A stretch of DNA of 64,000 bases from Alkalimarinus alittae (GTDB lineage Bacteria > Pseudomonadota > Gammaproteobacteria > Pseudomonadales > Oleiphilaceae). Shown in pieces: positions 18,062 to 27,522 of this stretch. The translations under genes and the position numbers were made by a program. Position 1 is the stretch's first letter; each line of letters starts with the position of its first letter. The stretch lies in NCBI RefSeq assembly GCF_026016465.1, contig NZ_CP100390.1, positions 4,033,078 through 4,097,077 of the forward strand, read 5' to 3'. The notes below the pieces were generated by a model. It saw nothing but the letters and a program-made list of their open reading frames with translations, was not told the DNA's origin and searched no databases.

Positions 18062-19018
18062 TTACATAGTAAGCACTAACTTACCTCGAACATGCCCGCC
18101 TTCTAGTTCTGCATGTGCCTTTTTGGCATCTTCCAAAGGAAACGGCTGATCAACATGTACCTGTACATCTGCTGTGTCAATCAACTCTGCAATATCAGCT
18201 AACGCTTGTTGATCAGGGTGTACCGTCAACCCTGCGGTTTTAATCCCCAGCTTGTCCCCTTCTTTTATAATTTTTTCAGCCGTAACGGTCGGTACCGTCA
18301 CCATTTGACCTGTTGAGGCTAGCACGCCTAACGACCAGTGGCCGACATCTCCCCCCATGGTATCCAACACAAAATCAAGTCCATAGCAGGCATCTACAAA
18401 ATCTGTTCGGGTGTAATCAATCGCTTCATCAACACCGAGGGTATACAAGAAATCATGATTCCGACCCGATGCAGTTGCGATAACATAGGCACCACGCGCC
18501 TTAGCAAACTGAACCGCAAAGTGACCAACCCCCCCTGCCGCAGCATGAATGAGGACTTTATCCCCCTCTTTAACAGAGCCCACTTCAAATAAAGCCTGCC
18601 AAGCGGTTAAAGCTGCCAGCGGAACACCTGCTGCAGCAATAAGATCGAGATTGTCTGGCACCTGACACAGCAACTCTGGTGTTGTAATAACGTATTCCGC
18701 ATAAGCGCCGCCCTGTAAGGGAAACCCAATCATGCCCATCACCTGATCACCCACTTTCCAGTCGCGACAATCATCACCCACTGCATCCACTACACCGGCG
18801 ATATCGTAACCCGGTACCCATCCGACTTGATCGTCTAATTGCGCCTTAATCTTTCCGGCTACAAAACCTAATCCTTTACGGGTTTTGTAATCAATCGGGT
18901 TAAGACCCGCCGCTGCGACTTTCACTCTAACTTCGTTTCCCTTGGGTTGAGGTGTGTTTCTTTCAGCTAGCGTTAATACGTCTACGTCACCAAAACAGGT
19001 GTATTCAATTGATCTCAT
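18062..19018 (-). CDS. NAD(P)-dependent MDR-family oxidoreductase (quinone oxidoreductase-like)
   Basis: Medium-chain dehydrogenase/reductase of 318 residues without the zinc-ligand set of alcohol dehydrogenases. The N-terminal GroES-like domain has AAGLNPIDYKTRKG, and the Rossmann motif AAGGVGHFA occurs at 160-168. It resembles zeta-crystallin/quinone reductases that reduce quinones or enoyl carbonyls with NADPH. Its start overlaps the 3' end of the upstream DTW gene by 14 bases, so the two are probably co-transcribed and translationally coupled. Substrate unknown. Confidence 0.85.
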   Translation of the reverse strand: MRSIEYTCFGDVDVLTLAERNTPQPKGNEVRVKVAAAGLNPIDYKTRKGLGFVAGKIKAQLDDQVGWVPGYDIAGVVDAVGDDCRDWKVGDQVMGMIGFPLQGGAYAEYVITTPELLCQVPDNLDLIAAAGVPLAALTAWQALFEVGSVKEGDKVLIHAAAGGVGHFAVQFAKARGAYVIATASGRNHDFLYTLGVDEAIDYTRTDFVDACYGLDFVLDTMGGDVGHWSLGVLASTGQMVTVPTVTAEKIIKEGDKLGIKTAGLTVHPDQQALADIAELIDTADVQVHVDQPFPLEDAKKAHAELEGGHVRGKLVLTM

Positions 19019-19697
19019 GATGATATTCCTTAGTTAAACGTCTCATTTGCTCGCTTTCGACTTTTATCCCGTGCCCGCTGCGTGCTGCCAGATAATGCTG
19101 ACTAAACACGTGAAAATAATCTCGTAACAACAGCGCATTAGCCTTTTCACCTGCCAAATCAAGTAACTCCGCCGCAACCTCTGCTGTGCACAAGTGATGC
19201 GCTTGCCCCCCTCGCCTCAGATGATATTGAGATAAACACGCAGGGCTCAACGATAGTATAGGCAAATGGTTCAGATAAGGGCTTTTTCTAACCATTTTTA
19301 CCGCTTGTTGCCAGGTCGCGTCTAATAAAATAAACACATGCTTCTTATTAATAGCTTGCCCAGTAGGCTCCACCAACATACTAAAAGGCTTAATTCTGTC
19401 AGCATGAACGCTGTCTTCTGCGGGATACACTAACCAATATTGATAATGAGGGTTTGTCAGTTGTTGACTGAGCTCTGGGTCTATCTCAGTGCGAGACCAA
19501 GTATAAACATGTGTAGTCGCTAAACAGTCTGCTATCAATCGCCCCGTATTAGTCGGCTTTCGATACTCGGTCGCATGCGTTAACAAACAAAACTCAACCG
19601 CTGATGTTATATTCGGCCTGTACTGACAAATACAAGCAATCTTCAGTAGCCTGCAATCTTTGCAGTCGCTTTCGTTAACATCCGGCGTCTCATCCAT
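19005..19697 (-). CDS. tapT: DTW-domain tRNA-uridine aminocarboxypropyltransferase
   Basis: A 230-residue DTW-family protein. The N-terminal cysteine cluster (C12, C15, C22, C24) and the core motif LLDATWQQA (residues 125-132) identify it. TapT (E. coli YfiP) uses S-adenosylmethionine to make 3-(3-amino-3-carboxypropyl)uridine in tRNA. The start codon shares one base with the stop of the upstream GNAT gene (TAATG), and its end overlaps the oxidoreductase gene, giving a tight three-gene operon. TapT and TuaA belong to the same DTW family, so the exact modified position is inferred. Confidence 0.85.
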   Translation of the reverse strand: MDETPDVNESDCKDCRLLKIACICQYRPNITSAVEFCLLTHATEYRKPTNTGRLIADCLATTHVYTWSRTEIDPELSQQLTNPHYQYWLVYPAEDSVHADRIKPFSMLVEPTGQAINKKHVFILLDATWQQAVKMVRKSPYLNHLPILSLSPACLSQYHLRRGGQAHHLCTAEVAAELLDLAGEKANALLLRDYFHVFSQHYLAARSGHGIKVESEQMRRLTKEYHHEIN

Positions 19698-20212
19698 TAG
19701 GTATTTATACCGTTATAGTTTCTCACCATAATCAGAATATCACGCCCCTGCCTAGAATAGTTTTCAAACGGAACCCGAATAAATGCTGGAGTATCTTCTG
19801 GCGATATTAGCCTAAAGTCTGTTTGTGAATAAAATTGCTCGAGCCATGAAAAGGGATAACACCAACACTCATACGCGTCTATCTGTTCAACAACATATTC
19901 CATAAACCGGCGACCAACGCCTGTCCGTCTATGTTCGGGCAACACAGCAAGACTTCTGAGTAATAACCGGTTCTGAGACACGCTACCCCCCCCCTGAGAA
20001 CGCACCAATACAGGGCACAACCTAACTGCAGCAATAATTTTAGCGCCAAGCCTAGCCACATAGACACTATCTGTACTCTGTGTTTTGCCTTTTTCGCCCG
20101 CCTGCTTGTAAAAACGGTTAGCTAACGGATAGGCAATAGGCATGAGTTTCTCATAGGTCATTATCACTGGGTTCATAGCATTAAAGCCGTTGCTTTCACT
20201 GTCTTTGTTCAA
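19697..20212 (-). CDS. GNAT-family N-acetyltransferase
   Basis: A 171-residue acetyltransferase with the acetyl-CoA binding segment LRSLAVLPEHRRTGVGRRF. Substrate unknown. The first codon chosen is TTG at 20212, supported by AGGA eight bases upstream; in-frame ATGs at 20176 and 20161 lack ribosome sites. It is the first gene of a GNAT-tapT-oxidoreductase operon and is divergent from aapJ. Confidence 0.78.
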   Translation of the reverse strand: MNKDSESNGFNAMNPVIMTYEKLMPIAYPLANRFYKQAGEKGKTQSTDSVYVARLGAKIIAAVRLCPVLVRSQGGGSVSQNRLLLRSLAVLPEHRRTGVGRRFMEYVVEQIDAYECWCYPFSWLEQFYSQTDFRLISPEDTPAFIRVPFENYSRQGRDILIMVRNYNGINT

Positions 20213-20261
20213 ATTTAGAATCCTGTTTCAGTATACAAAACACGCTATAAAAAAGTGCAAA

Positions 20262-20277
20262 TGGCATATTAAATGCT
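20262..20277 (+). promoter_or_regulatory. Candidate sigma-54 promoter of the aap operon
   Basis: TGGCATATTAAATGCT matches the -24/-12 pattern (TGGCAYR-N4-TTGCW) at all key positions, with GG and GC separated by the required ten bases; the only clear deviation is A for the first T of the -12 element. Transcription would start near 20289, leaving about 140 bases of leader before aapJ. This fits nitrogen-controlled amino-acid uptake. No NtrC-binding sites were confirmed. Confidence 0.5.
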
Positions 20278-20431
20278 ACTGTTAAATATGCTCATAAACT
20301 AAATAGTGAAGTGTTACCAATGGTGTAATACTCGCTCTATCATAGTTTAGTTGTGTAGTTTAGTGATGTGCTAACCTCAAATTTAGCCGTGTTTTTACGC
20401 GCTAATACATAAAAAGAATAGGGTAAAGGAA

Positions 20432-21454
20432 ATGAAAATTAAAAATATAGCGATGACATTAGCCGCTGCCGGTTTAGTTTTTTCAGCACAGGCCAGTATA
20501 GCAGGCTCCACATTAGATTCAGTTAAGAAAAAAGGCGTCGTTAGCTGCGGTGTGAGTACCGGATTAGCAGGTTTTTCTCAAAAGGACGAGAAGGGACAAT
20601 GGAGTGGGCTCGACGTGGATGTTTGCCGAAGTGTAGCGGCGGCTGTATTAGGTGATGCAAGCAAAGTTCAATATAAACCTTTAACGGCTAAAGAACGTTT
20701 CACTGCGCTTCAATCTGGCGAAATTGATATTCTTTCACGAAATACTACCTGGACTCATACACGAGACACCTCACTAGGCTTGAACTTCGCGGGCGTTATT
20801 TATTATGACGGCGCAGGTTTTATGGTAAACAAAAAACTGGGCGTTTCATCCGCCACTGAATTAAACGGTGCCAATGCATGTATTCAAGCAGGTACCTCAA
20901 CTGAACTGGCTATTTCAGATTACTTCCGCGAAAACAAAATGGAATACAAAGCGGTAACGTTTGATACCTCAGATCAAACGCGTGCAGGCTTTGAGTCAGG
21001 TCGATGCGACTTCTTAGTATCTGACCAATCTCAACTATATGCTCTTCGTATCGGCCTCAAAAATCCAGCAGGTGCAATCGTATTACCTGAAGTGATTTCT
21101 AAAGAACCACTAGGGCCGGTTGTTCGTCAAAATGATGATGAATGGTTTAACGTGGTTAAGTGGGTCGTTAACGCTTCTATCGAAGGGGAATACCAAGGCG
21201 TCACCTCAGCTAATGCCGCTGAAATGAAAGCAAAGGGTAACCCAGGGCAAAAACGCTTATTAGGGTCAGAAGGTGATCTAGGTGAGAAACTGGGCTTACC
21301 TGCTGACTGGGCTTACCAAGTGATTACGCAAGTGGGTAATTACGCTGAGTCTTTTGAGCGCAATGTAGGCCAAGGTTCGCCTTTGAAAATTGCTCGTGGT
21401 TTAAACGCACAGTGGAACAAAGGTGGGATTTTATATTCACCCGCAATGCGTTAA
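20432..21454 (+). CDS. aapJ: General L-amino acid ABC transporter, periplasmic binding protein
   Basis: Periplasmic solute-binding protein of 340 residues that delivers L-amino acids to the AapQMP membrane complex. A signal peptide with hydrophobic core at about 7-20 is probably cut after ASIA near residue 24. The mature protein starts STLDSVKKKGVVSCGV, and includes GLDVDVCRSVAAAVLGDASKV and LSRNTTWTHTRDTSLGLNF, all typical of AapJ. It is first in the aapJ-aapQ-aapM-aapP operon. AGGG lies about eight bases upstream of the ATG. Confidence 0.95.
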   Translation: MKIKNIAMTLAAAGLVFSAQASIAGSTLDSVKKKGVVSCGVSTGLAGFSQKDEKGQWSGLDVDVCRSVAAAVLGDASKVQYKPLTAKERFTALQSGEIDILSRNTTWTHTRDTSLGLNFAGVIYYDGAGFMVNKKLGVSSATELNGANACIQAGTSTELAISDYFRENKMEYKAVTFDTSDQTRAGFESGRCDFLVSDQSQLYALRIGLKNPAGAIVLPEVISKEPLGPVVRQNDDEWFNVVKWVVNASIEGEYQGVTSANAAEMKAKGNPGQKRLLGSEGDLGEKLGLPADWAYQVITQVGNYAESFERNVGQGSPLKIARGLNAQWNKGGILYSPAMR

Positions 21455-21539
21455 TTCATACTGAATGATAAAAAGGGCGGCAAATAAAGAGCGCTCTTTT
21501 TATCGTCATTATCTTTCTGTCACTCAAAAAGACGTTTTT

Positions 21540-22751
21540 ATGTTTTCAAAAAAAACAGCAGAACAAATAAAATTTGAGACGCGCCCTAACAGGGTTGGTG
21601 CAAAAGCTTTTTATAATAACCCCAAATATCGTGGCTGGATTTACCAATCGGTCTTATTTGTTTTTCTAATTGGTTTTTTCTACAGCATCGTTTCTAACAC
21701 CTTAGACAACATGTCAGCTCAAGGGATCAAAAGTGGATTTAGCTTTTTAAATACGTCTGCGGGCTTTGATGTCTTGATGTCATTAATACCCTTTGACACC
21801 ACAGACAGTTATCTACAGATTTTTATCATCGGTATTCTAAACACTATTTTAGTCTCGGTAATAGGCATTATATTTTCGACAATTTTAGGGTTTATTTTCG
21901 GTATTGCTTACTTCTCTCGCAACTGGCTCATCAATAAAATCGCAGTTATTTACGTTGAGATATTTCGCAACATCCCCGTTATTCTTCAAGTTATTTTTTG
22001 GTATACCGTTTTTAATGCCTTACCCATAGCACGGGAGAGCCTCAATCTTGGAGACGCAGTGTTCTTGAATGTAACCGGGTTATATTTCCCAAAATTGGTT
22101 GGAGAAAGCGGCTCAGGTGTTGTCTATGGCGCTATTGTCGTTGCCATTTTGGCCATATTTGCTATTAAACGCTGGGCGAAAAAGCGACAAGAGCTCACCG
22201 GCGAGCAATTCCCTATATTGTGGACCAGCTTAGGTATCTTTTTCGGTTTACCATTGCTAGCTTTACTGATTACTGGACTCCCCTTTCATTTAGATTACCC
22301 CGCACTTAAAGGCTTTAACTTTAAAGGCGGCATATCCGTCATTCCTGAGCTCATTTCGCTAGCCATAGCGCTATCGGTCTATACTGGAGCCTTTATCGCT
22401 GAGGCTGTTAGAGCGGGTATTCAATCAGTTCCCCAAGGGCAAACAGAGGCGGCAAGAAGTATTGGTTTAAAAGAAAGTAAGATTATGTCGCTAATTATCG
22501 TGCCCCAATCAATGCGAGTCATTACGCCAATGCTTAATAGTGAGTATCAGAGCCTTGTCAAAAACACCACTATTGCAACGGCCATTGGTTACCCTGAACT
22601 CTTTACGGTCTTCGCTGGTTCGGCACTCAATCAAGTCGGGCAAGCAGTCGAGATTATGTTTATGACACTGGCGATTTATTTCGTCATCAATATGGTGATC
22701 TCCTTAGTGATGAACCACTTCAATAAACGTACCGAGTTAAGCGCTCGCTAA
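21540..22751 (+). CDS. aapQ: General L-amino acid ABC transporter permease
   Basis: Inner-membrane permease, about 403 residues from the ATG at 21540 (MFSKKTAEQ). An upstream in-frame ATG at 21465 would add 25 residues that do not resemble the family. Several membrane segments are visible, starting at about YQSVLFVFLIGFFYSIV. The large central periplasmic insertion is typical of AapQ. The EAA loop facing the ATPase is AEAVRAGIQSVPQGQTEAA. It pairs with AapM and is followed by aapM after 10 bases. Confidence 0.93.
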   Translation: MFSKKTAEQIKFETRPNRVGAKAFYNNPKYRGWIYQSVLFVFLIGFFYSIVSNTLDNMSAQGIKSGFSFLNTSAGFDVLMSLIPFDTTDSYLQIFIIGILNTILVSVIGIIFSTILGFIFGIAYFSRNWLINKIAVIYVEIFRNIPVILQVIFWYTVFNALPIARESLNLGDAVFLNVTGLYFPKLVGESGSGVVYGAIVVAILAIFAIKRWAKKRQELTGEQFPILWTSLGIFFGLPLLALLITGLPFHLDYPALKGFNFKGGISVIPELISLAIALSVYTGAFIAEAVRAGIQSVPQGQTEAARSIGLKESKIMSLIIVPQSMRVITPMLNSEYQSLVKNTTIATAIGYPELFTVFAGSALNQVGQAVEIMFMTLAIYFVINMVISLVMNHFNKRTELSAR

Positions 22752-22761
22752 GGAGGATGGA

Positions 22762-23868
22762 ATGTCAGTAAAACAATTTAAACCATTACCAGCCCAACCA
22801 GCGCCAATCATGACGGCGGGGCCTATAGCATGGGTACGCGACAATCTTTTTTCATCTACGTTTAATATCATTGCAACGATTCTTATTATTGGCTCATTAG
22901 TCGCCGTTTTACCTGGCATGATTGACTGGTTATTTATTTCAGCCAACTGGAGCGGCACCAGCCAAAGTGACTGTGTTAAAGATGGTGCCTGTTGGGTATT
23001 CATTAGTGCTTGGTCACAGCAGATATTTTATGGCAGCTACCCAACCGATGAACTATGGCGAGTAAATCTTTGCCTATTCCTTTTGGCGGGCGTGATTGCC
23101 TTGTCATTTATTCTCCCTGATCGTTTACGTAATAAAGTAGCCGTTCCAGCCTTTCTCTTGCTACCGTTTATTGGTTTGCTGTTTTTAGATGGCAGTATGA
23201 TCGGCTTACCGCAAGTCACCACAAACCTATGGGGCGGCTTTTCTTTAAACGTTTTGTTGGCCGCCGCCAGTATTATTATTGCGTTCCCTTTTGGCTTTTT
23301 ATGGGCTTTAGGTCGACGCTCTGATATGCCGTTTGCCCGCTCTGTGAGCGTGACCTGCATAGAATTTTTTCGTGGAACGCCCATATTAGCGTTATTTTTT
23401 ATGGGCTCAGTCATGTTGCCGTTGTTTTTCCCCGCTGACGTCAACGTCGACAAACTATTAAGGGTGTGGATTATACTGGTCCTGTTTATGTCTGCTTATA
23501 TGGCAGAAGTCTTTAGAAGTGGCTTTCAAGCGATTCCCAGCGGTCAATACGAAGCCGCTGACTCTATTGGGTTGGGCTATTGGCAAAAAACACTATTAAT
23601 TATATTTCCGCAGGTCATTAAGGTATCGATGCCGAATATCTTAGCCACCTTTGTCATGGTCTTTAAAAACACCGTATTTTTATTGGTGATAGCTGTGCCT
23701 GAAATGCTGCAAGTCATTATGTCTGCGCTAAGCAATTCAAACTGGTTAGGTGGCCACGCGATCGAAGGCTACTTATTTGTCGCCTTTATATTTTGGGCGT
23801 GCTGCTTCAGTATGTCATTGCTCGCGACCTCCATCGAAAAGAAACTAGATACTAGTCATAACAAGTAA
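22762..23868 (+). CDS. aapM: General L-amino acid ABC transporter permease
   Basis: Second permease, 368 residues, with the EAA-type loop AEVFRSGFQAIPSGQYEAAD and several hydrophobic helices. The N-terminal proline-rich stretch and WVRDNLFSS segment are typical of AapM. AAGGAGG a few bases before the ATG is a near-perfect ribosome site. It forms a heterodimer with AapQ in the inner membrane. Confidence 0.94.
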   Translation: MSVKQFKPLPAQPAPIMTAGPIAWVRDNLFSSTFNIIATILIIGSLVAVLPGMIDWLFISANWSGTSQSDCVKDGACWVFISAWSQQIFYGSYPTDELWRVNLCLFLLAGVIALSFILPDRLRNKVAVPAFLLLPFIGLLFLDGSMIGLPQVTTNLWGGFSLNVLLAAASIIIAFPFGFLWALGRRSDMPFARSVSVTCIEFFRGTPILALFFMGSVMLPLFFPADVNVDKLLRVWIILVLFMSAYMAEVFRSGFQAIPSGQYEAADSIGLGYWQKTLLIIFPQVIKVSMPNILATFVMVFKNTVFLLVIAVPEMLQVIMSALSNSNWLGGHAIEGYLFVAFIFWACCFSMSLLATSIEKKLDTSHNK

Positions 23869-23877
23869 GGGTTTATC

Positions 23878-24651
23878 ATGTCTGCAGGTAACCAAACAAA
23901 TCAAAGCACCGATGACAAAGACATTATTGTTATCAAAGACCTCAATAAGTGGTATGGCGATTTCCATGTTCTTAAAGATATCAATCTAACGGTAAAAAAA
24001 GGCGAACGCATTGTGGTCTGTGGCCCATCGGGCTCAGGCAAATCCACCATGATTCGTTGCATCAATCGATTAGAACAGTTCCAACGTGGTTCATTAACGG
24101 TGAATGACGTTGAAATGATCGATGACGTCAAAAATATAGAAGCAATTCGACGCGAAGTGGGCATGGTGTTTCAGCACTTTAATTTATTCCCTCATTTAAG
24201 CATCTTAGATAACCTGACCCTCGGCCCTATTTGGGTTCAGAAAAAATCTAAGCAAGAGGCTGAAACCATCGCGATGAAGTATCTAGAGCGAGTCAAAATC
24301 CCAGACCAAGCACACAAATTCCCAGGGCACCTATCGGGTGGCCAGCAACAGCGTGTTGCTATCGCGCGCTCACTCTGCATGGCGCCAGAAATCATATTGT
24401 TTGACGAGCCAACCTCTGCGTTAGACCCTGAAATGATTAAGGAAGTATTGGATGTCATGGTCGAACTAGCTGAAGAAGGTATGACCATGATTTGCGTAAC
24501 CCACGAGATGGGCTTCGCAAAAAAAGTCGCGGATAGAGTTATATTTATGGATAGCGGCGAAATTGTGGAGCAAAATACGCCTCACGAATTTTTTGATAAC
24601 CCTGAAACAGATCGCCTGCAATTATTTTTAAGTCAAATATTGCAGCATTAA
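23878..24651 (+). CDS. aapP: General L-amino acid ABC transporter ATP-binding protein
   Basis: Cytoplasmic ATPase of 257 residues. Walker A is GPSGSGKST (49-57), the signature is LSGGQQQR, and Walker B is [12 protein letters not shown]. The Q-loop [11 protein letters not shown] is that of polar amino-acid uptake ATPases (GlnQ/HisP/AapP). It follows aapM by nine bases and closes the operon. No clear terminator follows, so read-through into the VOC gene is possible. Confidence 0.96.
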   Translation: MSAGNQTNQSTDDKDIIVIKDLNKWYGDFHVLKDINLTVKKGERIVVCGPSGSGKSTMIRCINRLEQFQRGSLTVNDVEMIDDVKNIEAIRREVGMVFQHFNLFPHLSILDNLTLGPIWVQKKSKQEAETIAMKYLERVKIPDQAHKFPGHLSGGQQQRVAIARSLCMAPEIILFDEPTSALDPEMIKEVLDVMVELAEEGMTMICVTHEMGFAKKVADRVIFMDSGEIVEQNTPHEFFDNPETDRLQLFLSQILQH

Positions 24652-24687
24652 TTGTTTACTTATATCCAATAATAAAAAGGAATAATC

Positions 24688-25059
24688 ATGCTCAGCTATG
24701 CAACCATCGGCGTAACCGATTTAAATAAATCAGAGGCTTTTTATACTGAACTGTTGGCTCCCATTGGCGCTAAAACGCTGATGAAAATGGATCGCATTAT
24801 ATTTATAGGCAAAAGCATGAAAGAACCCATGTTGGCCATTTGTATCCCCTTTAATAAAGAAGAACAGCATTGTGGTAACGGTAATATGATCGCTATCGCG
24901 CCAGGCTCAATAGAAAAGTGCGACGAGTTATACAACAAAGCCATTGAGCTAGGCGCAACCTGCGATGGCGCACCTGGGCAACGTATTCCTGATCTATTTT
25001 ATGGTGCTTACTTCCGAGATTTTGATGGTAATAAAATCGCATTCAATCACTTTGGTTAA
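24688..25059 (+). CDS. VOC-family protein (glyoxalase/bleomycin-resistance fold)
   Basis: A 123-residue protein with the two beta-alpha-beta-beta-beta units of the vicinal-oxygen-chelate fold. It starts MLSYATIGVTDLNKSEAFY and ends YFRDFDGNKIAFNHFG, with a likely metal-ligand Glu lost or shifted compared with true glyoxalase I. The substrate is unknown. AAGGA lies six bases upstream. It lies 36 bases after aapP on the same strand and may be the last gene of that transcript. Confidence 0.82.
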   Translation: MLSYATIGVTDLNKSEAFYTELLAPIGAKTLMKMDRIIFIGKSMKEPMLAICIPFNKEEQHCGNGNMIAIAPGSIEKCDELYNKAIELGATCDGAPGQRIPDLFYGAYFRDFDGNKIAFNHFG

Positions 25060-25088
25060 CCCGCCCTTTTCAAGCATAGATAGTGTCT

Positions 25089-25157
25089 ATCCAGAAACAC
25101 CGTAACGGCATCTTCTTGTCATCCCTGCCTCCGCGGCGATGACAATCGTTTCTGGAT
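25089..25157. repeat. Nested palindromic element (REP-like)
   Basis: Outer arms ATCCAGAAAC (25089-25098) and GTTTCTGGAT (25148-25157) enclose inner arms TTGTCATC (25116-25123) and GATGACAA (25138-25145). The 69-base unit can fold into one long hairpin. It resembles widespread bacterial repeats built around GTCATCCC...CCAGA. The rest of the 25060-25363 intergenic stretch contains no gene I can see. Confidence 0.6.
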
Positions 25158-25363
25158 GGTTCCTAACTAGCCCCTATATTTCAAAGCCTCCTACGCTAGC
25201 TTGCTCTAGCAAACCGCCCAAAAAAACATAAAGCCTTAACCCACCCTGATTGTTACAATGCAAAAACAGTCAAAAGGTTTCTCAGCTTGTTTAAGTTATC
25301 TGTTACAACTACCCTTTATTATTACCTATTAGTCATTATTCAACATTGGGATAAGGAGTCGGA

Positions 25364-27427
25364 GTGGTTCATACCATTAAACCGTTAACGCAGCTTTTTT
25401 TAAGCTGTTTTATTTTCATGGCTGGCAACGGTTTAGTGGGTCTATTAATCCCCATGCGCTTATCGGTAGAAGCGATTAGTACCGATACAATCGGTTTAAT
25501 TCTATCTGTTTACGCTATTGGTTACCTCCTTGGCGCAAATTATTCAAAGCAAGTTATCCATAAAGTTGGGCACATTCGAACCTTTGCGCTTTGTGGCAGT
25601 TTGATGTCTTTTGCCATTCTCATTTGCGCATTAACGATGGACTTATGGGTCTGGGGAGCGATGCGCTGTTTAATGGGGTTTGCGGTCGCCATTGCGATTG
25701 CCACGTTCGATGGCTGGTTAAGTCAAACGACGAGTAAGAGTAACCGCGGGCAAGTTTTAGCGTTCAACCAAGTGGTTGTTTTTAGCGCTATCGCCATCAG
25801 TCAGTTTTTTATCCTGCTTTCCCCTCCGAGTACCACCACCTTATTTATTTTCGCGGGAATCTTATTCTCTATTTCTATCAGTCCACTGGTGGTCGGCAGA
25901 ATACATGGCCCGGCAATGGAAGAGTTTGAAAGCTTGCCGCTCCGCCAAACATTCAAGATTTCACCGTTAGGCGCCGTGTGCTGCTTAGCCTGTGGTTTGA
26001 TTTATGCCGCCCTGATCAACTTGCTCCCCCTTTACGCGGCAGCTTATGGGGTGGTGGACTTAGAGCTATCTATTTTGATGGCTTCGGCCATTGCTGGGGC
26101 GGTTATTATGCAATTACCGATAGGCTATTTATCCGATCGTTACGACCGCCGTCATCTGATATTTACCATGGTGGCAATTATCGTTGGGCTAAGTGTGACG
26201 TTTCCCCTAATCTTCCAGCTCGGCTTATTAATTCCAGCCTATATCATCATTGGTGTCATGAGTGGGCTTGTGCTTTGTCTTTACCCTCTAGGCATTTCTG
26301 AAACATTTGATAAAGTCCCACAAAGCCAAATGGTGGGGGCAATGAGTTCATTGCTTGGTTTCTATGCCATCGGCAGTATTTTCGGCCCATACTCGGGCTC
26401 GTTAATGATGGAATATTCAGGGCCTCAAGGTCTGTTTATTACGTTGTCCTCTCTTGAAGTTCTGCTGTTAGGGTTTGTGTTCTACCGAATAAAGGCACGA
26501 GAAAGCCTACCGTTGGAGCAGCAAGAAAGCTTTGTTATGACCTCACCAAACTCTGTAGTGCCCCATTTGGACCCTCGAACCGTGTACGAAGACTCAAGCA
26601 CAGAAACCTCTCCTATGGTAGATTCTGTGATTCAGCTAGCGCTAGACAACCCGCAAGCCGCCGTTAAGTTAGCCCAAATGTTTGTTAAAAATGATCACGA
26701 CCAAGCACAGGCGATAGCCGCTGCACTTTCTGAGCAAGAGAGTATTGGCATTACCCAAATTTATAAGGCCATCATCGAACAAGCACCTGAATTAAGTGCC
26801 GATATCGCCGATACACTGGTTTCAGCACACCCTGAGCAAATGGAGCAACTGGTTGAATTTATTATGCAAGGGGATAACGACAACCGTAATGCAATATTGT
26901 TAGCTATTGCGAATTCATTACCTAACTTTGGTAGTGCCGCCATTCAAACGGCAGTCGATAATATTGGTGACGATCAAAGTGAAGAGTTATTGGAATTAAC
27001 AGAAGAGTATTTCCAACAAGTTCATGAAGAAGCATCTCAAATGCGCCCTGCTGACCTAGCGGCCGAAGACCCTCAGCAAGCGGCGGCTGAAGTGTTTAGT
27101 CACATCATTGAATCTGCCACAGAGCAGCATAATGAGCTAGCACACAAGGCGTCAGAAGCCATGCCTGAAGCGTCTGAGATGGTGGCAGAAACCTATATAA
27201 GCAACTTGATAGATCAACAGGATGAAGCCCCTGAGGAGGAACAGCAACAGGAGCTCGGGGAAGCGATCAGCAACTATATGGAGCATGTCGTAGAGAATCA
27301 GCCAGAGCAAGCAACAGACATTGCAGCCACCATTGTTGAACAAGCCCCTGAACATGCCTCTGATGTTGTTGAAATATTACAATCAACAGGCGAAGGCGAG
27401 ATCAGTTCGGAGATCCCAAAGAAATAA
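25364..27427 (+). CDS. MFS transporter with a long C-terminal helical-repeat tail
   Basis: A 687-residue protein. Residues 1-380 form a 12-helix major facilitator domain of the YcaD-like group, with motif A-like segment GYLSDRYDRRHLI. From about 385 to 687 a hydrophilic, Glu/Gln/Ala-rich region follows, predicted to be all helix, with recurring units of about 30-35 residues, e.g. QAPELSADIADTLVSAHPEQ and QPEQATDIAATIVEQAPEHA. Such a tail is absent from ordinary MFS carriers (about 400 residues) and may be a cytoplasmic binding platform. The start is GTG at 25364 with AAGGAG five bases upstream. Substrate unknown. Confidence 0.8.
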   Translation: MVHTIKPLTQLFLSCFIFMAGNGLVGLLIPMRLSVEAISTDTIGLILSVYAIGYLLGANYSKQVIHKVGHIRTFALCGSLMSFAILICALTMDLWVWGAMRCLMGFAVAIAIATFDGWLSQTTSKSNRGQVLAFNQVVVFSAIAISQFFILLSPPSTTTLFIFAGILFSISISPLVVGRIHGPAMEEFESLPLRQTFKISPLGAVCCLACGLIYAALINLLPLYAAAYGVVDLELSILMASAIAGAVIMQLPIGYLSDRYDRRHLIFTMVAIIVGLSVTFPLIFQLGLLIPAYIIIGVMSGLVLCLYPLGISETFDKVPQSQMVGAMSSLLGFYAIGSIFGPYSGSLMMEYSGPQGLFITLSSLEVLLLGFVFYRIKARESLPLEQQESFVMTSPNSVVPHLDPRTVYEDSSTETSPMVDSVIQLALDNPQAAVKLAQMFVKNDHDQAQAIAAALSEQESIGITQIYKAIIEQAPELSADIADTLVSAHPEQMEQLVEFIMQGDNDNRNAILLAIANSLPNFGSAAIQTAVDNIGDDQSEELLELTEEYFQQVHEEASQMRPADLAAEDPQQAAAEVFSHIIESATEQHNELAHKASEAMPEASEMVAETYISNLIDQQDEAPEEEQQQELGEAISNYMEHVVENQPEQATDIAATIVEQAPEHASDVVEILQSTGEGEISSEIPKK

Positions 27428-27455
27428 ACCTTTAGCTATTATGTATAGTCACAAA

Positions 27456-27479
27456 AATCGCACCAAAGTAGTGTGCCTG
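27456..27479 (+). repeat. Dispersed palindromic repeat, family B degenerate copy
   Basis: Matches the 24-base segment at 18012-18035 in 20 of 24 positions, including the AATCGC and CCAAAGT cores. It lies between the MFS gene and the convergent DksA/TraR-type gene. Confidence 0.5.
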
Positions 27480-27522
27480 TTGTCTTTTAATACATTGTTA
27501 ATAGACAACAGGGTTAGCTGGA

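Noticed and set aside
23037-23453. 138-codon minus-strand frame
   Set aside because: Fully inside aapM on the opposite strand; no ribosome site or family likeness.
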